DNA of 64,000 nucleotides. Origin: Paramacrobiotus metropolitanus. Its lineage: Eukaryota; Tardigrada; Eutardigrada; Parachela; Macrobiotidae. The translations under genes and the position numbers were made by a program. The notes beneath the pieces were generated by a model. The model was not told where the DNA came from. It did not search any database and was given only the letters and a program-made list of their open reading frames with translations. Shown here one piece after another: positions 1 through 12,203 of this stretch. Location of the stretch: the NCBI RefSeq assembly GCF_019649055.1, contig NW_026570229.1:1302001-1366000 (forward strand). The letters are read 5' to 3'. Every line of letters starts with the position of its first letter. Within the stretch, counting starts at the first letter, position 1.

Positions 1-370
1 ACACCGTGAAGATGTCGGAGAGATTCTGCGCGTCGTGTCCGGAGCGTCGGTTCATCTCGGCGTTGAGTGCGTCCGTTGGCATGTCCTGGTTGGCGTCCAG
101 CCATTTTAAAAAATCCGCGTCGTTAGCGGCTCCTGTGGATTTGTCCAGGTCCGCCAAATCAGCCATGGTCTCCGGCGGGATAACGTGTTCCGGATGGTGA
201 TGGGATTTGGCGCGGGCGGTTAAACCAGCGTCGGTGGGAGCCACTTCCATGCCTTGCCGGGTAATATCCAGCGCCGCAGTTTTCTCCGCGCGGCCGTCGG
301 CGTGTGCGTATTTCCCGGCCGTGGCGATTCCCGACTGGGCGACCGGATCATTGTTTTTCTCCTTCGACAT
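1..370 (-). CDS. Start of an unrecognised hydrophilic protein (partial, cut by window edge)
   Basis: An open frame runs from an ATG at 370-368 to the window edge without a stop, giving at least 123 residues that begin MSKEKNNDPVAQSG. It is much more GC-rich than the AT-rich sequence just upstream (371-480), as the recognisable exons here are. The visible part has no hydrophobic segment, signal peptide or cysteine. It is rich in Ala, Asp, Asn, Lys and Glu, has a short SHHHPEH stretch, and ends in a more structured-looking piece with FLKWLDANQDMPTD. The composition suggests a soluble, largely disordered protein. I do not recognise a family. The start is chosen because the upstream DNA is A/T-rich with poly-A tracts, like a 5' UTR. 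The rest lies outside the window. Confidence 0.6.
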   Translation of the reverse strand, partial: MSKEKNNDPVAQSGIATAGKYAHADGRAEKTAALDITRQGMEVAPTDAGLTARAKSHHHPEHVIPPETMADLADLDKSTGAANDADFLKWLDANQDMPTDALNAEMNRRSGHDAQNLSDIFTV

Positions 371-1758
371 TATTAAAAAAAAAGAAGTAAAAAAAAGCTA
401 CACAAATTCGTCTTTTCTTCTCTTGAGTAAATTATCAACCGGAACTGTAAACGAAAAGCGTAAAATGCGTAAAGTTACCAAACACGGAATTTTCTTATTT
501 GAGTCATGGACGTAATTGCGCGAACTGTTTGTCTACGGAATGACTGCATCACAGTGTTTTTTTGGTTAGGTGCTCGTTAATATTTGTCGGCTCTTTGCCG
601 TGCTGTCGATTCCGGCGTGCCGGTGTCCGCGGGGCATTTCATGTTTTCTTGCTAAAAATGTGTGAAAATGCCGGTATTCTGTACATACATCGTAATATGC
701 TACAATATACGTATGATCTCATTTGTAGACTAAAGCGTATTTTTATTATGGAGATGTTATGCTTCGCAGTTTGTGGTACTTCCGGTTGAACGGTTTTATT
801 TGACTGTAAGTTAATTTTGTACACAAGAGTGACCGCTGTAATTCAGAGTACATAATGAGTAATAAATTTAACCGGGTCTGCCGAGGAGAAGCGAAAACCA
901 ACGTCCATTTGTAGACTGGATGATCATCGACGTTATAAACATGTATAGGAACGAATAGCGGTTGAAATTTGTTAAGTGACATTATTAGCAGGAAGCAACC
1001 CAGTTCGCGAGTATTGTAAAATTGTTAACATCCACAGTTATCTCCACGACACCATCCAGTTGCCGGTGTGGGACTTGCGTGGTTGCCTTGTTCATCGTTG
1101 TGGATAATTGTGTATCTGTTGCGAGAAAAACATACGAGTGTAAATAAACCACCGTTATGCGCAGTTAATGAGATAACCCGGAAAAAACTAAAAAAATGTT
1201 TAAGCGCTTAAAGCATTTTATGGTAAGCATGCGTGCTGATATCATCGAGATCACCTTTGATATTGGTATGCCGTTGCACTACGATTCTTGTCGATTCTGT
1301 GGTCGCGTTTCACAACGCGCTGTGAGAGTATTCATAATTGTAATACACAACAAATTATTTTTTCCTTCTTTTTAATTATAATTTTTATATGTTTTATAAC
1401 ATGCTTTGCCCTAATAATTTTAATATAAAGCAAACTATTTTTTTTCTTGATCCTTTGTTTTAATTTTAATTTTGTTTTACCGGACAACAAACGAACCAGT
1501 GCAAACTTTTAAAAGCACACTTCCAGTAGTTATTTTATAATGCTACGTTTTTTCTTGTTAACCGTAGTGGTTAACTGCGCTGATGCACGCTGATTAAATG
1601 AACTATGCAAAACCCCGAGCTTCTATTAATGTTTATTCATACGAGTACAGATGCTACGTTTTTGGTTTCATAAAATTTTTTACACTATTTACCAGTACGT
1701 ACCACAGGTGTGCGTATATATGCACGGCCAGCGCTGGACCCCGTCCTCCTGGTGACCT
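371..1758. other. Intergenic region between the edge gene and the 3' end of Eya
   Basis: About 1.4 kb, AT-rich (especially 1330-1470), with only short open frames lacking family-like features. It should hold the promoter of the leftward edge gene (near 371-600) and the 3' UTR of the leftward Eya gene. I see no RNA gene or mobile element. Confidence 0.5.
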
Positions 1759-4700
1759 TTACAGGTGTTGCTCGTTGATGGCGTGGCGCAGGGCCACCAA
1801 GTGGTTGAAGCATTCCACGCGCCAGAACGGGAAGTTCATCTACAACGCAGGCATGTGTTAAACGAACCTACGATATCGGCTTTTGGGAAACATTTATTTT
1901 AAGAATTTAATAACGTACTTGTTTGGCCGCGGTCTCCTCCTCATGTCCGCTGCCCACCACGACGTAGGTGCACTTGCGGCCGAAACGGTTGAGGATGCGC
2001 TCGAAGCATGTCTCCTTACCTGCCAACAAAATCTTCATGCTTATATATAAAAAAAGTACACCAACCAGATTTTAAGTAATTTGGTTTGAAATTTGTTAAT
2101 CGAATTTCGCAATTTATTTCTCCAATGAAAATACACGGAAAATTTTTTTATATATAAAACTGTTTATATATATGCCAACTAAAAAATTGTATCAGCCAGA
2201 TTTTAACGAATCTCATTTCGAAATTTATTAATTCAGTTTTGCAGTTCCTTTCTGCAATAAAAATAGGGCGTCAAATAAACGTTTCTTCGTTCAGTTTTTT
2301 AACGGGTCAACCACCGTCAATGAATTATTAATTTTCTAATTGTGTTTAGTTGAGATTTGAGTGTTGATGAACCGGAAGCGCCGGGTGGCTGTTGACTCAC
2401 CGACTTTGGCGGAGCTGTAGACGTTCTCGATGGGGAACACATCGGCGAAGCCGAAAAGGAGAAGCTTGGTGATGGCGGCCACCAGGGCGTTCTGCGTGAC
2501 CAGGACGTTGGTGCAGCCGTCGCGGGTGGCGATCTTCTTCAGGCACTCGTGCGCCAGCCGCGACCAGTTGAAGGTCTGACTGTCGATCTGCTCCCGCATC
2601 GTCACCCACTCCTGCCGACTCACGCCGCAATGCCCGCACAACACTGCCGCAAAAAAACTTCATCTCAATATGTACATATTTTAATTTAGTAACAATAAAC
2701 GTATTAAGTTTTTAATATTTAATTGATCAATAACTTATTAATATTAAACACCGTCCTCTTAAAATCAAGTTATTTAAAATATAAAGTTTAATAGCTGCAA
2801 CAATTTTATTTTAATTAGTTTTAATTTTACACTTTCTATACTTATGTATAGTTATGAGACGCCTTTTTGCCACCAAGTAAATGCAGCTTGTCAAGTCGAA
2901 TTTCGAAAACATTCTTGGCTTAATTTTGACTAGATCGAACGACCATTTTACTATAGTATGTAATTTGACCGGCAAAATTTGCTGTCTGCTTATTTGGTTA
3001 CTAGTGTTCAAACAACTAACCATCGGGCTGGGTGCGGTACTGGTTGTAGATGTCCTTGATGCGCCGGTAGCGGAAGGCCAGTTTCCGCATCCAATCGACG
3101 CCGCCGCGCACTCCCGACGCCATGCACAGGTTGCCGTTCGGGGAGATTGCGCGGAAGCCATCCGCCGCGAAATTATACGAACTACACGCGAAAAGTAAAT
3201 ATGGCAAATAAATCTGCCCGCAAACAAACAGACACTTAATTATGCATTTACTGTAAATAACAGATTGTGCTTCTGTTTATTACTACATTAAATATATGTT
3301 ATTTTTAATACATTTGATAAATTTTTTATAATTTTTTCAGTTAATTTGTTCAAAAAATATGTATTTATCAAAATATTCACTTTTATTATTTATTTAAATT
3401 TATTTGAAGTTAGTAAGTTAGTTTGTTTGTAATTAAAATAATAATACTATAATGTAAGTACCTTAAATCCTGTCCGTTATCGTCGCTAGCCACATCGTCA
3501 ATGTGCACCTGATCGCACTCGTACAGATCCTCCATGAACAGACACTTCTCCGATATCTGCATAATCAGCGTCTCCATGCGCAGACAGATGCTGCGGAAGA
3601 ATTCACAGTCCAGCGCCTGTAAATAAGAAATTTCGTATGTAATTTATTTTGTTGCCGTTCAGAACCGGAAGTGGTCGCTGACCCTGTTCTGCAGGTCCGG
3701 ATGCGGCAGCGGGTCCTGCAGGACGCCGCTGATCAGCACGATGATGGTCTCGTCTAGATTCCAGATGAACACCCGCTCCATGTCGCCCTCGGGCGGCGGT
3801 GTCGGGTTGTTCTGCCGACGCCCACGGTTCTTAGATGAACGCGCTATAATTCAATTATGTATATTTTTTTTTAATTTTTGCGGCTCTTTTGATAAAAAAA
3901 ATAACAAAGTCATATTATTAAAACAAAATCACCTCTAGATTAACATAATGTTAAAAAATGTGAAAAAACAATTTTAATATCCAGTATTATAATAAAACGT
4001 GTTGTACGGAAAATTAATTTACTATTACAATATTATTATTATTATTGTTATATAAAATTTTCTGTTTCTGATAATTGGTATCAACGCTTCTTGTTCTTCG
4101 CATTATTATAGTTGTTTTTCTTTTCATTATAATTCTCATTTTCAAATTGCTGAATAGCATGTACAGATTTTTATTTAACAAACATTTTTTTTTATTTCTA
4201 AGAATGACCTTTCTTGCTGAGTGACGCCACGGAAGCGTTCTCTTTGAGAGGCGGCGAGGGCGTGGCCGTGGTGTTACTATTGGACGTGGAGTAGTGCGAA
4301 TCTGCTACAACAAAAAGTGACCTTTACACCATGACCTTTACCGTAATACATTAAGTAGAGCACTGACCGGCCGTGGAATTAGTGTTGAGCCCGGCCAGCT
4401 GGTAGCCCGCGTTGGCCGCGGAGTGGGCGGCCGGCGCGGTGAGATTGTGGGCGGCGGCGGCGGTGTTGGAGGCCTGGACGGCCTGTACCGCCTGGGCGGC
4501 GGCGGCGTGCATGTAGGCCGGGTAGTTGGCCGGGGAGTAGTAGGCCGCGTAGGCCGGGTTCTGGCCGTAGGAGCCGTACGTGTAGTCCAGCGCCTGCTGC
4601 TGACTGAAGCCCGGCGAACTGCACGACGGATTGGCCGAGAACGCGCCGGCATTGTACGCTGCGGCACCTAAATATTATTATTTCTTTATTATCAAATTTC

Positions 4701-7475
4701 TACGAAATATTCAAAACATTAATTGCAAAATTAAATTAAATCGTGTTGTTAATAATTTAACGCATTACGATAATATAAAATTGAGAATATTATTAATTAC
4801 TGTATATTTAACATAAACTACATTTACAGCAAAAGAACCATAATAAATTATTATATGCAGTAAACCGAGAGAAATACTGTAATTTTAAAAAAAACCACAA
4901 GCAAAATTATACGTAAGTTTAATAAGGTAGCTTGGTACATAAACAGAAGAAATTTAATTGAACGGTATGAAATGGTTGCAATAAACGGAAATTAATAACT
5001 GATTGCTATGCTGTTGCGGAACGGAAATTAATAACTGATTGCTATGCTGCTATGCTGTTGCTAACACGAAAGCGGACGCAGCAAAAGATCTAACTGAAGC
5101 ACCACCGGCAGTCTGTGAGTGGCTTAATTCCAACCGGTTGTTCGTCAACGAGAAAAAATCGAATTTGTTACTAATAAGTTCAGCGCATAATCGCGAAACC
5201 AACGTAAGCGTAATGCTGAACGGTCATAAATTACTTCCAGAAAAGTCAGTGAAACATCTTGGAGTGGTACTGGATGAACATCTCAGTTGGGCTGACCATG
5301 TTAAAAAGGTCCAAAAGAATGTTCGGTACGGTATATCACTGTTAAATCGTGTTAAAGTCGGCCTGCCAACATCCCAACGCATTGCGCTTTTCTATGCCTT
5401 TGTTCAGTCGCATCTGGACTACTGCTCTACAGTGTGGAGCGGGGCATCTGTGCGCTTGCGTGATAAATTGGCCGCGATGCATCGTAACGGTGTCCGAGCG
5501 GCTGCAAACTACGCAAAGATACCCACGGAATCGTTCATGAACCAACATGGGATCTTACCGCTCTTCACGAGATGGAAACAAAAGGAAGCGATATGGTTAT
5601 ACAAGATCAAACATCCGGAAAAATTCCATGTGCCGCAGTACATCTCTGAGATGGTGGAATTTGATGACCATATAAAGCCGTACAACCTTCGGAATAGAAA
5701 CCGCATCCGGATCAAGGCGGAAGCGAAGAAGAAAGTTGGCGAGACGACCTTTGCTTGGAAACTTAATAAATTGTGGACATTTTTTGTTGATTCTAATTTT
5801 TCTGATCTGTTCGATATTCGTACAGTTGGTGCCTTTAAGCAAGCTTTGAACCGTGTCAATTTTGTTTAAGACGTCTTTTCTGTCTATCTGCACTCGTACT
5901 TTTCGATTTTGCTATTTGGCCAGGTTTAAAATCCCAGCTAGAAAGTCACCCTAGCCGGAAATGGGCTACCTGCTCCACGATGAATAATAATAATAATAAT
6001 AATTGAAAGTAAGTTCAAAAAAACCCTGAAATTAAAGGCGAAAAAATCCAATAATAATTTTTTCAGTGGATAATATTACGAATTGTTACCGTAAGCAGCG
6101 TAGGGATTATTTCCGGTCGGCACTGAGGCGAACGTCCCCGGGAAGGCCGTGGGCATGTAACCGCCGGCAGCGGCGGCCGCCGAACTGAGCCCGGCTACCG
6201 AGGTTTGTCCGTTTTGCTTCAGATTTCTTCCTGTAGAAAATTATCAGATATAGCACGGTTCACATTTGAAACCACCGGAAGTGAGAGTAATGACTGACCG
6301 TAGGGCTGCTGCAGGATGGTGGAGTAGCCCGGCGTGCTTTGAGCATTGTAGAAGCCGGAAGCGGCGGCGGCCGCGGCCGGCAAATGCGAGTAGGAGGAGT
6401 TGTGGGCGTGCGCTGCCACGGCGTGACCGCTGCCTACCGAGGGGTAGGCCTGCATTTTCTCACTGCCAAGTGCCAACACAACCGATAAAATCCGATAATT
6501 CGCTACTCTAATCAACGATTAATAAAGAAAAAAAGGTAAAATATATTTAAATTATTTCCCTTATTGAAATGTATTTGATTTTTTATTTATCATGGGAAGC
6601 ACTTTCAAACAAGTTTACAAACACTTCAGACACTTTAAGATTTACTTCAGAAAATATTATTCTGCGCATTTTAGATATTATTTTGCTTTAATTATTTTTG
6701 TATTTAATTTCATGTGATTTATGTTTACGAATTTTTACTTGTTAATTGTTATTTTCCGCTGAATTAATTTATATTTAAATTCGTATAATTTGTTTACACA
6801 TTTTTACTCACTAATTTATACAAGATTATTTTTTCTTAAATAAAATCGGGTGACTTATTTTGCTTATTTTTACGTATTATGTTACACATGTTTTCAGCGT
6901 TCACGTTATTTGTAATTTATTTTCTTTTCCCTTCCGGGGCTTTTTGCTTTATTAGTTTTAAATTAATAAATTGCATATACCGAAAACAGTAATTTTTTCT
7001 CGAATTCAATTACATTAAATACATACGCTCATTTTCATTTCTTTCATATTTTTGCCTGCAGACATTTACCGCGCTCAAGAACTGCCGGTATTCGCGGTGT
7101 ACGTATATGCAGTATACAGAGTACACTATACCAATGCTTACGTAAGAGGAAACGGGGGCCGTGTAGGCGTCGCTGCACCAACGTTCCCTGTACTCGTGCT
7201 AATTAAAAGCCGGCTGTTGTCCGGCTGACTCTCCGCCTTCCTTTTCCGGGATGAAGAAGGATCCTGGCCCGGCGGCGGCGACGGCGGCCGAGTGATGAGT
7301 GCGTGTCCCGTATCCGCTTCCGAATCCGCACAACCAGCGCTCCCGTCGACCCCGCCCACACAGCCGGGATCGGATGGCGAGTGCGCGGCAACGGCACTGT
7401 TGCTGCTGTGACTGCGGCACACCGGGGATGTGTTCAGCAGGCTGTCCGCTCCCAGGGCAGCCGCGACGTGGATGT
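1759..7475 (-). CDS. eya: Eyes absent (Eya) transcriptional coactivator with a catalytically degenerate phosphatase domain; 5' end missing
   Basis: Eya is a nuclear coactivator of Six proteins in the Pax-Six-Eya-Dach network, with a C-terminal haloacid-dehalogenase-type Tyr phosphatase domain. Visible exons, transcript order: 7142-7475, 6299-6462, 6090-6230, 4368-4667, 4209-4304, 3683-3843, 3462-3616, 3021-3181, 2401-2643, 1919-2019, 1759-1839. All junctions are GT-AG and the frame stays open for 644 residues. The N-terminal half is Ala/Ser/Tyr/Pro-rich (e.g. [18 protein letters not shown]), as in Eya transactivation domains. The Eya domain includes [78 protein letters not shown] and a closing [19 protein letters not shown]. 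Two catalytic positions differ: motif I reads WNLDE instead of WDLDE (codon 3758-3760), and the usual GDG near the end reads GSG (codon 1949-1951). The first visible exon starts in phase 1, so at least one upstream exon with the start codon is missing or unrecognised beyond 7475. Identity is secure; loss of activity is inference. Confidence 0.96.
4984..5061 (+). repeat. Short tandem duplication at the 5' edge of the LINE remnant
   Basis: A unit of about 34 bp (AACGGAAATTAATAACTGAT then TGCTATGCTGTTGC) occurs at 4984-5017 and again from 5020; the second copy has an extra CTATGCTG. It abuts the point where the LINE coding remnant begins. This could be a by-product of LINE integration or simple slippage. 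Confidence 0.6.
5060..6003 (+). mobile_element. 5'-truncated non-LTR retrotransposon (LINE) 3' end, inserted in an Eya intron
   Basis: An open frame from about 5060 to the stop at 5869 codes for the C-terminal part of a LINE reverse transcriptase ORF. It has the end of the RT domain and thumb ([37 protein letters not shown]) followed by the typical C-terminal [19 protein letters not shown] block. Catalytic RT motifs such as the DD box are absent, so the copy is 5'-truncated, the usual result of target-primed integration. The 3' end is a short UTR followed by a TAA/AAT microsatellite at about 5983-6003, typical of Jockey-, I- or CR1-like LINEs. It lies on the strand opposite Eya, in the intron between exons 6090-6230 and 4368-4667. 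The remaining frame is open, suggesting a fairly young insertion. The exact clade is not settled. Confidence 0.88.
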
Positions 7476-8875
7476 CTGTAATACCAGTAAATTAACCGTG
7501 AGACTTTACCTGTTACTGGTACGGTTGAAATTGTTGATTTCTTCAACCGGAACTGATTCTTGATATTGTTATCGTGTTTTTGGAAATAAAAGGTAGATCT
7601 AGACCGTGAGAACGTAGAACAGTGTATGCGTTTGAGGAGACATTTCATGGGCACAAGCGAATTACGTACGAAACACTTCAGCGGGACATGTACTAATTAA
7701 AGACCAACGATAAATTTTTTAGTTGCATTGTTGTTTTTACAAAAACACGCACGATATAAACTACCGTAGATACTATGTATACTCGTATATATACATACGA
7801 GTATAAATGTTTTTGCAGAAAGTCGTACAGATGTCGAGATACTGCCGGTAAAAACAGCTTGTTTCCTTTTTTATTTTGTTTTTTCTATAAAATATAAGAT
7901 TGTTTTTATTTTCTTGTTTCTATAAAAAGCCAAAAGAGAACATTCATTTAAACATTCATTTACAGAAACAAGCCCGGCATAGTGTTTTTTCAGTCGCCTG
8001 TTTTCATTTTTATAGAGATACGAAACACATATATGACTAACACCAGCATTAAATTTCACGTCTCATCGGATATTTTTATATCAACCTATAATCGGTTACT
8101 TAAATGATACCGCCATAATTTTCTCAGTGGCGGTTGTTCATTTTTTATAAATCAATGCAGAACCGGCAGTAAAAATTTATTATGCGGCAGGAAGAAAACT
8201 AAATCTTTTGTCGCATGCTGATTAAAGCAAGAAAAGGGAATAAAATTTTTTTTTACAATAACAATTCGATCGGCCCGGAATTTCACGTCATCAGCATTCA
8301 TAGTTATTATTAAATATTAAGAAAAATTGACAACCAGGGAATAATATGAATCCTCTTGTGCTGGTCAGCAGGGACTATGGGTCCGAGTAGCGCAGCAATT
8401 ACAAGCGATCATAATTGACGGACAACATCAGCATATTCTAGCGCCGCTGTTCGGCTTCCGCTGGTGGAGTGCAGCTCGTACTCGGACCAGCCGATGTGTA
8501 CACACTACTACTTTATTTGAATGGACGCTCGCAGCAGCCACAGACGGCCGGGCCTGAATCCAGCACGATGGGAAGCAGAGCAGCGAATGACAACAAACGG
8601 TCCAAGGCAGAAAAGTCAACATTAGTTTATACATGTCGACTCTTCAGCGAATTAATGAACTACTAACTTTTAAGTAGGAATAGAGTAGACTCATCTACTC
8701 TAGACTCAGGAACTAAGGCTAATGCAGGCCAGTCCAGCTGCGGCCGCATTTTCATCCGGCAACACAAACATACAACGCGGATTATTCAACAAAGAAGACG
8801 CTAAAGCCGTTCTTTCTCCACATTTATTTGCTATAACTTTCCTACGCAATTAATTTATAATTATCGACAAAATAC
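7476..8875. other. Non-coding region upstream of the first visible Eya exon
   Basis: AT-rich sequence that probably contains an Eya 5' intron, with its missing first exon here or beyond. The phase-1 acceptor at 7476 requires an upstream coding exon. Frames of 60-70 codons (e.g. 8428-8666) have no family-like features. I could not identify a first exon. Confidence 0.4.
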
Positions 8876-9060
8876 TGACCTTTCGGGAAAACTTATACCA
8901 ATAAAATTTAAAAAATTGTTGCCAAAGAATATTGGTATATATAAATTTCATGTTAATCGATGACCTTTCGGAAATATATACACTTAAAAAAAATTGTTGC
9001 AAAAGAATATCGGTTTATATAAATTTTTTGTTAATCGATGACCTTTAAAAGATATATATG
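8876..9060 (+). repeat. Imperfect tandem repeat, unit about 80 bp, each starting with TGACCTTT
   Basis: Units start at 8876, 8961 and 9039. The first two share the order TGACCTTTCGG, an AT-rich part, AATTGTTGC, AAAGAATAT, GGT/GGTT, TATATAAAT and GTTAATCGA; the third is cut short after TGACCTTT. Each unit begins with a nuclear-receptor half-site (AAAGGTCA on the other strand), so the array presents three evenly spaced half-sites. Confidence 0.75.
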
Positions 9061-11800
9061 TACTTGTAGGAAGCCTTTATAAAGCCCATAATATTATGGA
9101 CTGCAAAATAGAGAATCGTTCCTCGCAAATTTTAACGAGTATCGGCGTTTTCTGTCCGGAGAAAATTCCAAAACAAATCTACAAAATTTATTTAACAGTG
9201 TATTACAGTAAATTAATTTTTTGTAATAGAAAAACCGCAATGGTGACGCTGTACGATTACCAGACGATGCCCGCTGAATAAACAACCGCAAAATAATTTA
9301 CACAGCCGCAGACAACTACCGTTAACACGGTGTAACTGTTGATCAAGCTGTCGGTAATAGCGGCGAAATGAGCCAATACACATATAAATAAATTGTGCCG
9401 CTTTGGAAAATTACACCGGCAGCTTGGCCGACGGAATGGATGACAAAGTGGGGGAACCTTGATCATGCAGAGGGATAGCTGGGTAGTATAAAGTTATGCC
9501 ACAAGTGCAGCCGAACCTGATCCGCCCGGATCGGATGGACAATAAATGCAAAATACACCAAGCAACTGTCAAGATTGAATATAACGTATCGCTGCTGTAT
9601 ACCGCGACGGCAAAGCGGCGGCTGTGCAAAACAATTGACATCCAACACCCGCTCGCCGCTTCTCCCGCTCGATTGATCAACACGTCACAGAAAACTGAAA
9701 AGCTTATATAAAAATTAAAATCTCCAAAATCTCTCGTTAAAAAGAATTGCAGCAGAGCATTTTCTATTTCTTCGTAATTTTACCTCTATCTTTCTATTAT
9801 TTTTAGTTGTCCTTTCTTATTTTTTTATTTCTTCGTAATTTTTTTATCTAGTTTTGTAAAGAAAATGGCGAAAACAAATTACAGAAAAATTGCAGCCGAG
9901 AAATTTTTATTTCGTTATAGCTGTACTTGTATTATTATCATGCTTTTAGTTCTTTTCGAACTTTGTCTTAATTTCCTCGAGAATTTTTCGTCTGATTTAT
10001 TAAAGGAAACAGCGAAAACATATTTATAGAGGTGCGAATATTATTGAGAAAAATTATTAAGACGATTAAAATCCGGAGAAATCATACCTGATCGCGCAAC
10101 GGCCTGAAGCGTCAGCATCACATTAAAAACATTAACATCTACTCTATCACATTCGCATTAATCACAAGGATTATTTTAATCAGATTAGAATCCAGCACAT
10201 GATCATCCACAAATCAAATTATTGTATAAACATCCCGGCAATGTTATAACACTGTGCAGATGCGCAACTGTCCGATCTGTCATTATTACCGTCACCGCCT
10301 CAACTATACAGACACCCGTGACCTTTCCGGGCCTCCATCGCCAGGGCAAACACGGAGTGATTACCTTGTTAGAGAAAATGTGTATTTGCCTTTGTGCGCT
10401 GCCTGCATATGCTGCTGTATGTGTTCTCTGTGATGCGGCGGTGCCTGTTGACTTTTCTCCGCCGTGTACGTATACGACGCGTTCCAGTTTCGGGTTAGAT
10501 ACGCGCGCCTAGCTCTACTCCGCATCCAATCAATCCGCAGTGAATGTGCCCCGGTATTTGCATACTGCTCTGTGCTTGTTTATCCACAAAAACCGATGCA
10601 CGGATAATGGAAGTCAATTACTAGCTTTCCCATTCGGGGGAAATATTTTCATTGCGGATTTGTTTGTATAGAAATATGTAATTTACCCGGCATTCGTTAC
10701 AAATTATTTTATAGGTAAAGAATATATATGTAAAAAATTAATTTATCTTTGGTTTAAGACTTTAAGTAAGCTCTTCATTTTGCATTTGATTTTCGGAAAA
10801 ATCCCTTATATTAAACTCTCGGTCCAAATAATATATATAAATTATATATATGTATCTATATTTTCTAATAAATTGTGAAATTTCTTAGTCCAAACACGTT
10901 CTATATAAATGATACAGATTTCTTTTTCCAGTGGTTTTTGAAAAATCAGTGAATTTTTTAGTTCTGATTTAAATATCTAAAATATTACATTACAACTTTA
11001 ACTACACTATTTTATTAATCAAACATAAATAAATTTTAATTAAATTATTGTATTTGTACAATGTACTAAATTACTAGTTATATTTTATTAATTATATTTT
11101 CTGGTGGTTTTTGTAACAATCAAATAGATTTTTCAGTCTGAATAAATTCTGATTTTTTTGCTGACTGGCGAACAGGCGCGGTTTGTTTGTAAAAAAAAGA
11201 TAATAAAAAAATATGGAAATTACCGATGGATAATAGGAACAATGGCCGTCTCAACTGGTGGCGATTGTTCGTCTGTTTATCAGGCAACAATTGGCATGCG
11301 TCTCCGTTTGGGCCCGATCTGACACTGTGATGATCGCGCCGCAAGCGGATATGTGCGCCTCTCAAACACACACCAGCGTCCGTTAACCAGGACACCAATG
11401 CATTCGCAAAAAGCGTTTTTCCACGCTGCTCTAATCAACAGCAACCGCAGCGGCCTGAAAAGCATTATTTCCCGACAAACACCAGCACCCCCCATGCCAA
11501 CGGAAGCGGCGCATCGGTGTGTTTGCTCAGCGCCGCAGTAGCCGTGCAAATTAACGGGATGGTTAGAGTCAACTTTACAGTCAGCCGCGCACACTCGACC
11601 GCGCACGGAGAGAGAGCTGCATTAACATAAGCAGACGCACATGTGCCGTAGACTAATCTCCCGATTCATCCAGCACAAAGAAAAGTTGGACAGTGGACAC
11701 ACACTCAAACTGCAAACATGACTCGAACAGAAGCTCCAAACACACAGAAACTGCGTCAAATTCTCAAAATAAATTTCACGCCCTGTAGATTCATCTAATT
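9061..11800. other. Gene-free AT-rich region
   Basis: No frame here has recognisable domain content or clean splice structure. The 10700-11110 part is very AT-rich. TGACCTTT occurs at 10319. A distant Eya 5' exon could lie here, but I cannot support one. Confidence 0.4.
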
Positions 11801-11942
11801 CCCTGTACCGTAAGCCGGGATTAGTATAGGTTGTACAGGAATATACTAACTTCCACAGTAATTATCACCAGACAGTGTAGTGGGTGCTACCCGATCGTCT
11901 CCCTGTATGTGATACAAGTTTCCTAATTTTCCGTACAGGGAA
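11801..11942. repeat. Two CCCTGTA...TACAGG hairpin-like units left of a retroelement tail
   Basis: Unit one (about 11801-11847) runs from TCCCTGTACCG to GGTTGTACAGGAA. Unit two (about 11892-11942) runs from CGTCTCCCTGTATG to TCCGTACAGGGAA. Each has complementary ends separated by about 25-30 nt. Matching units occur on the other side of the retroelement at 13256-13407. Confidence 0.6.
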
Positions 11943-12203
11943 GAACTGCACTAACCGACTTTAAAAACTCCAACGAGTCCAAACAGCCTTACAAATTTTT
12001 GAAAATAATTTAGAATCTTGTGTATTAACATAGCTTAAATTACATGTATCATATGCGGTAACAAAACTCCAATTGCACAACAGAATAACAGCAACATGTT
12101 GCATTCGCATAAATAGCACAACGAATTTGATGTGTATTAACATCGTTCAAGCAAAAATCAAATAATACAAACACAGACAAAAAAGAAATGCAGTTTTCAC
12201 ATG

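Noticed and set aside
4338-4671. Frames of 81-109 codons on both strands over Eya exon 4368-4667
   Set aside because: The spliced Eya frame ([10 protein letters not shown]...) explains the sequence; the others are shadows of Ala-rich coding.
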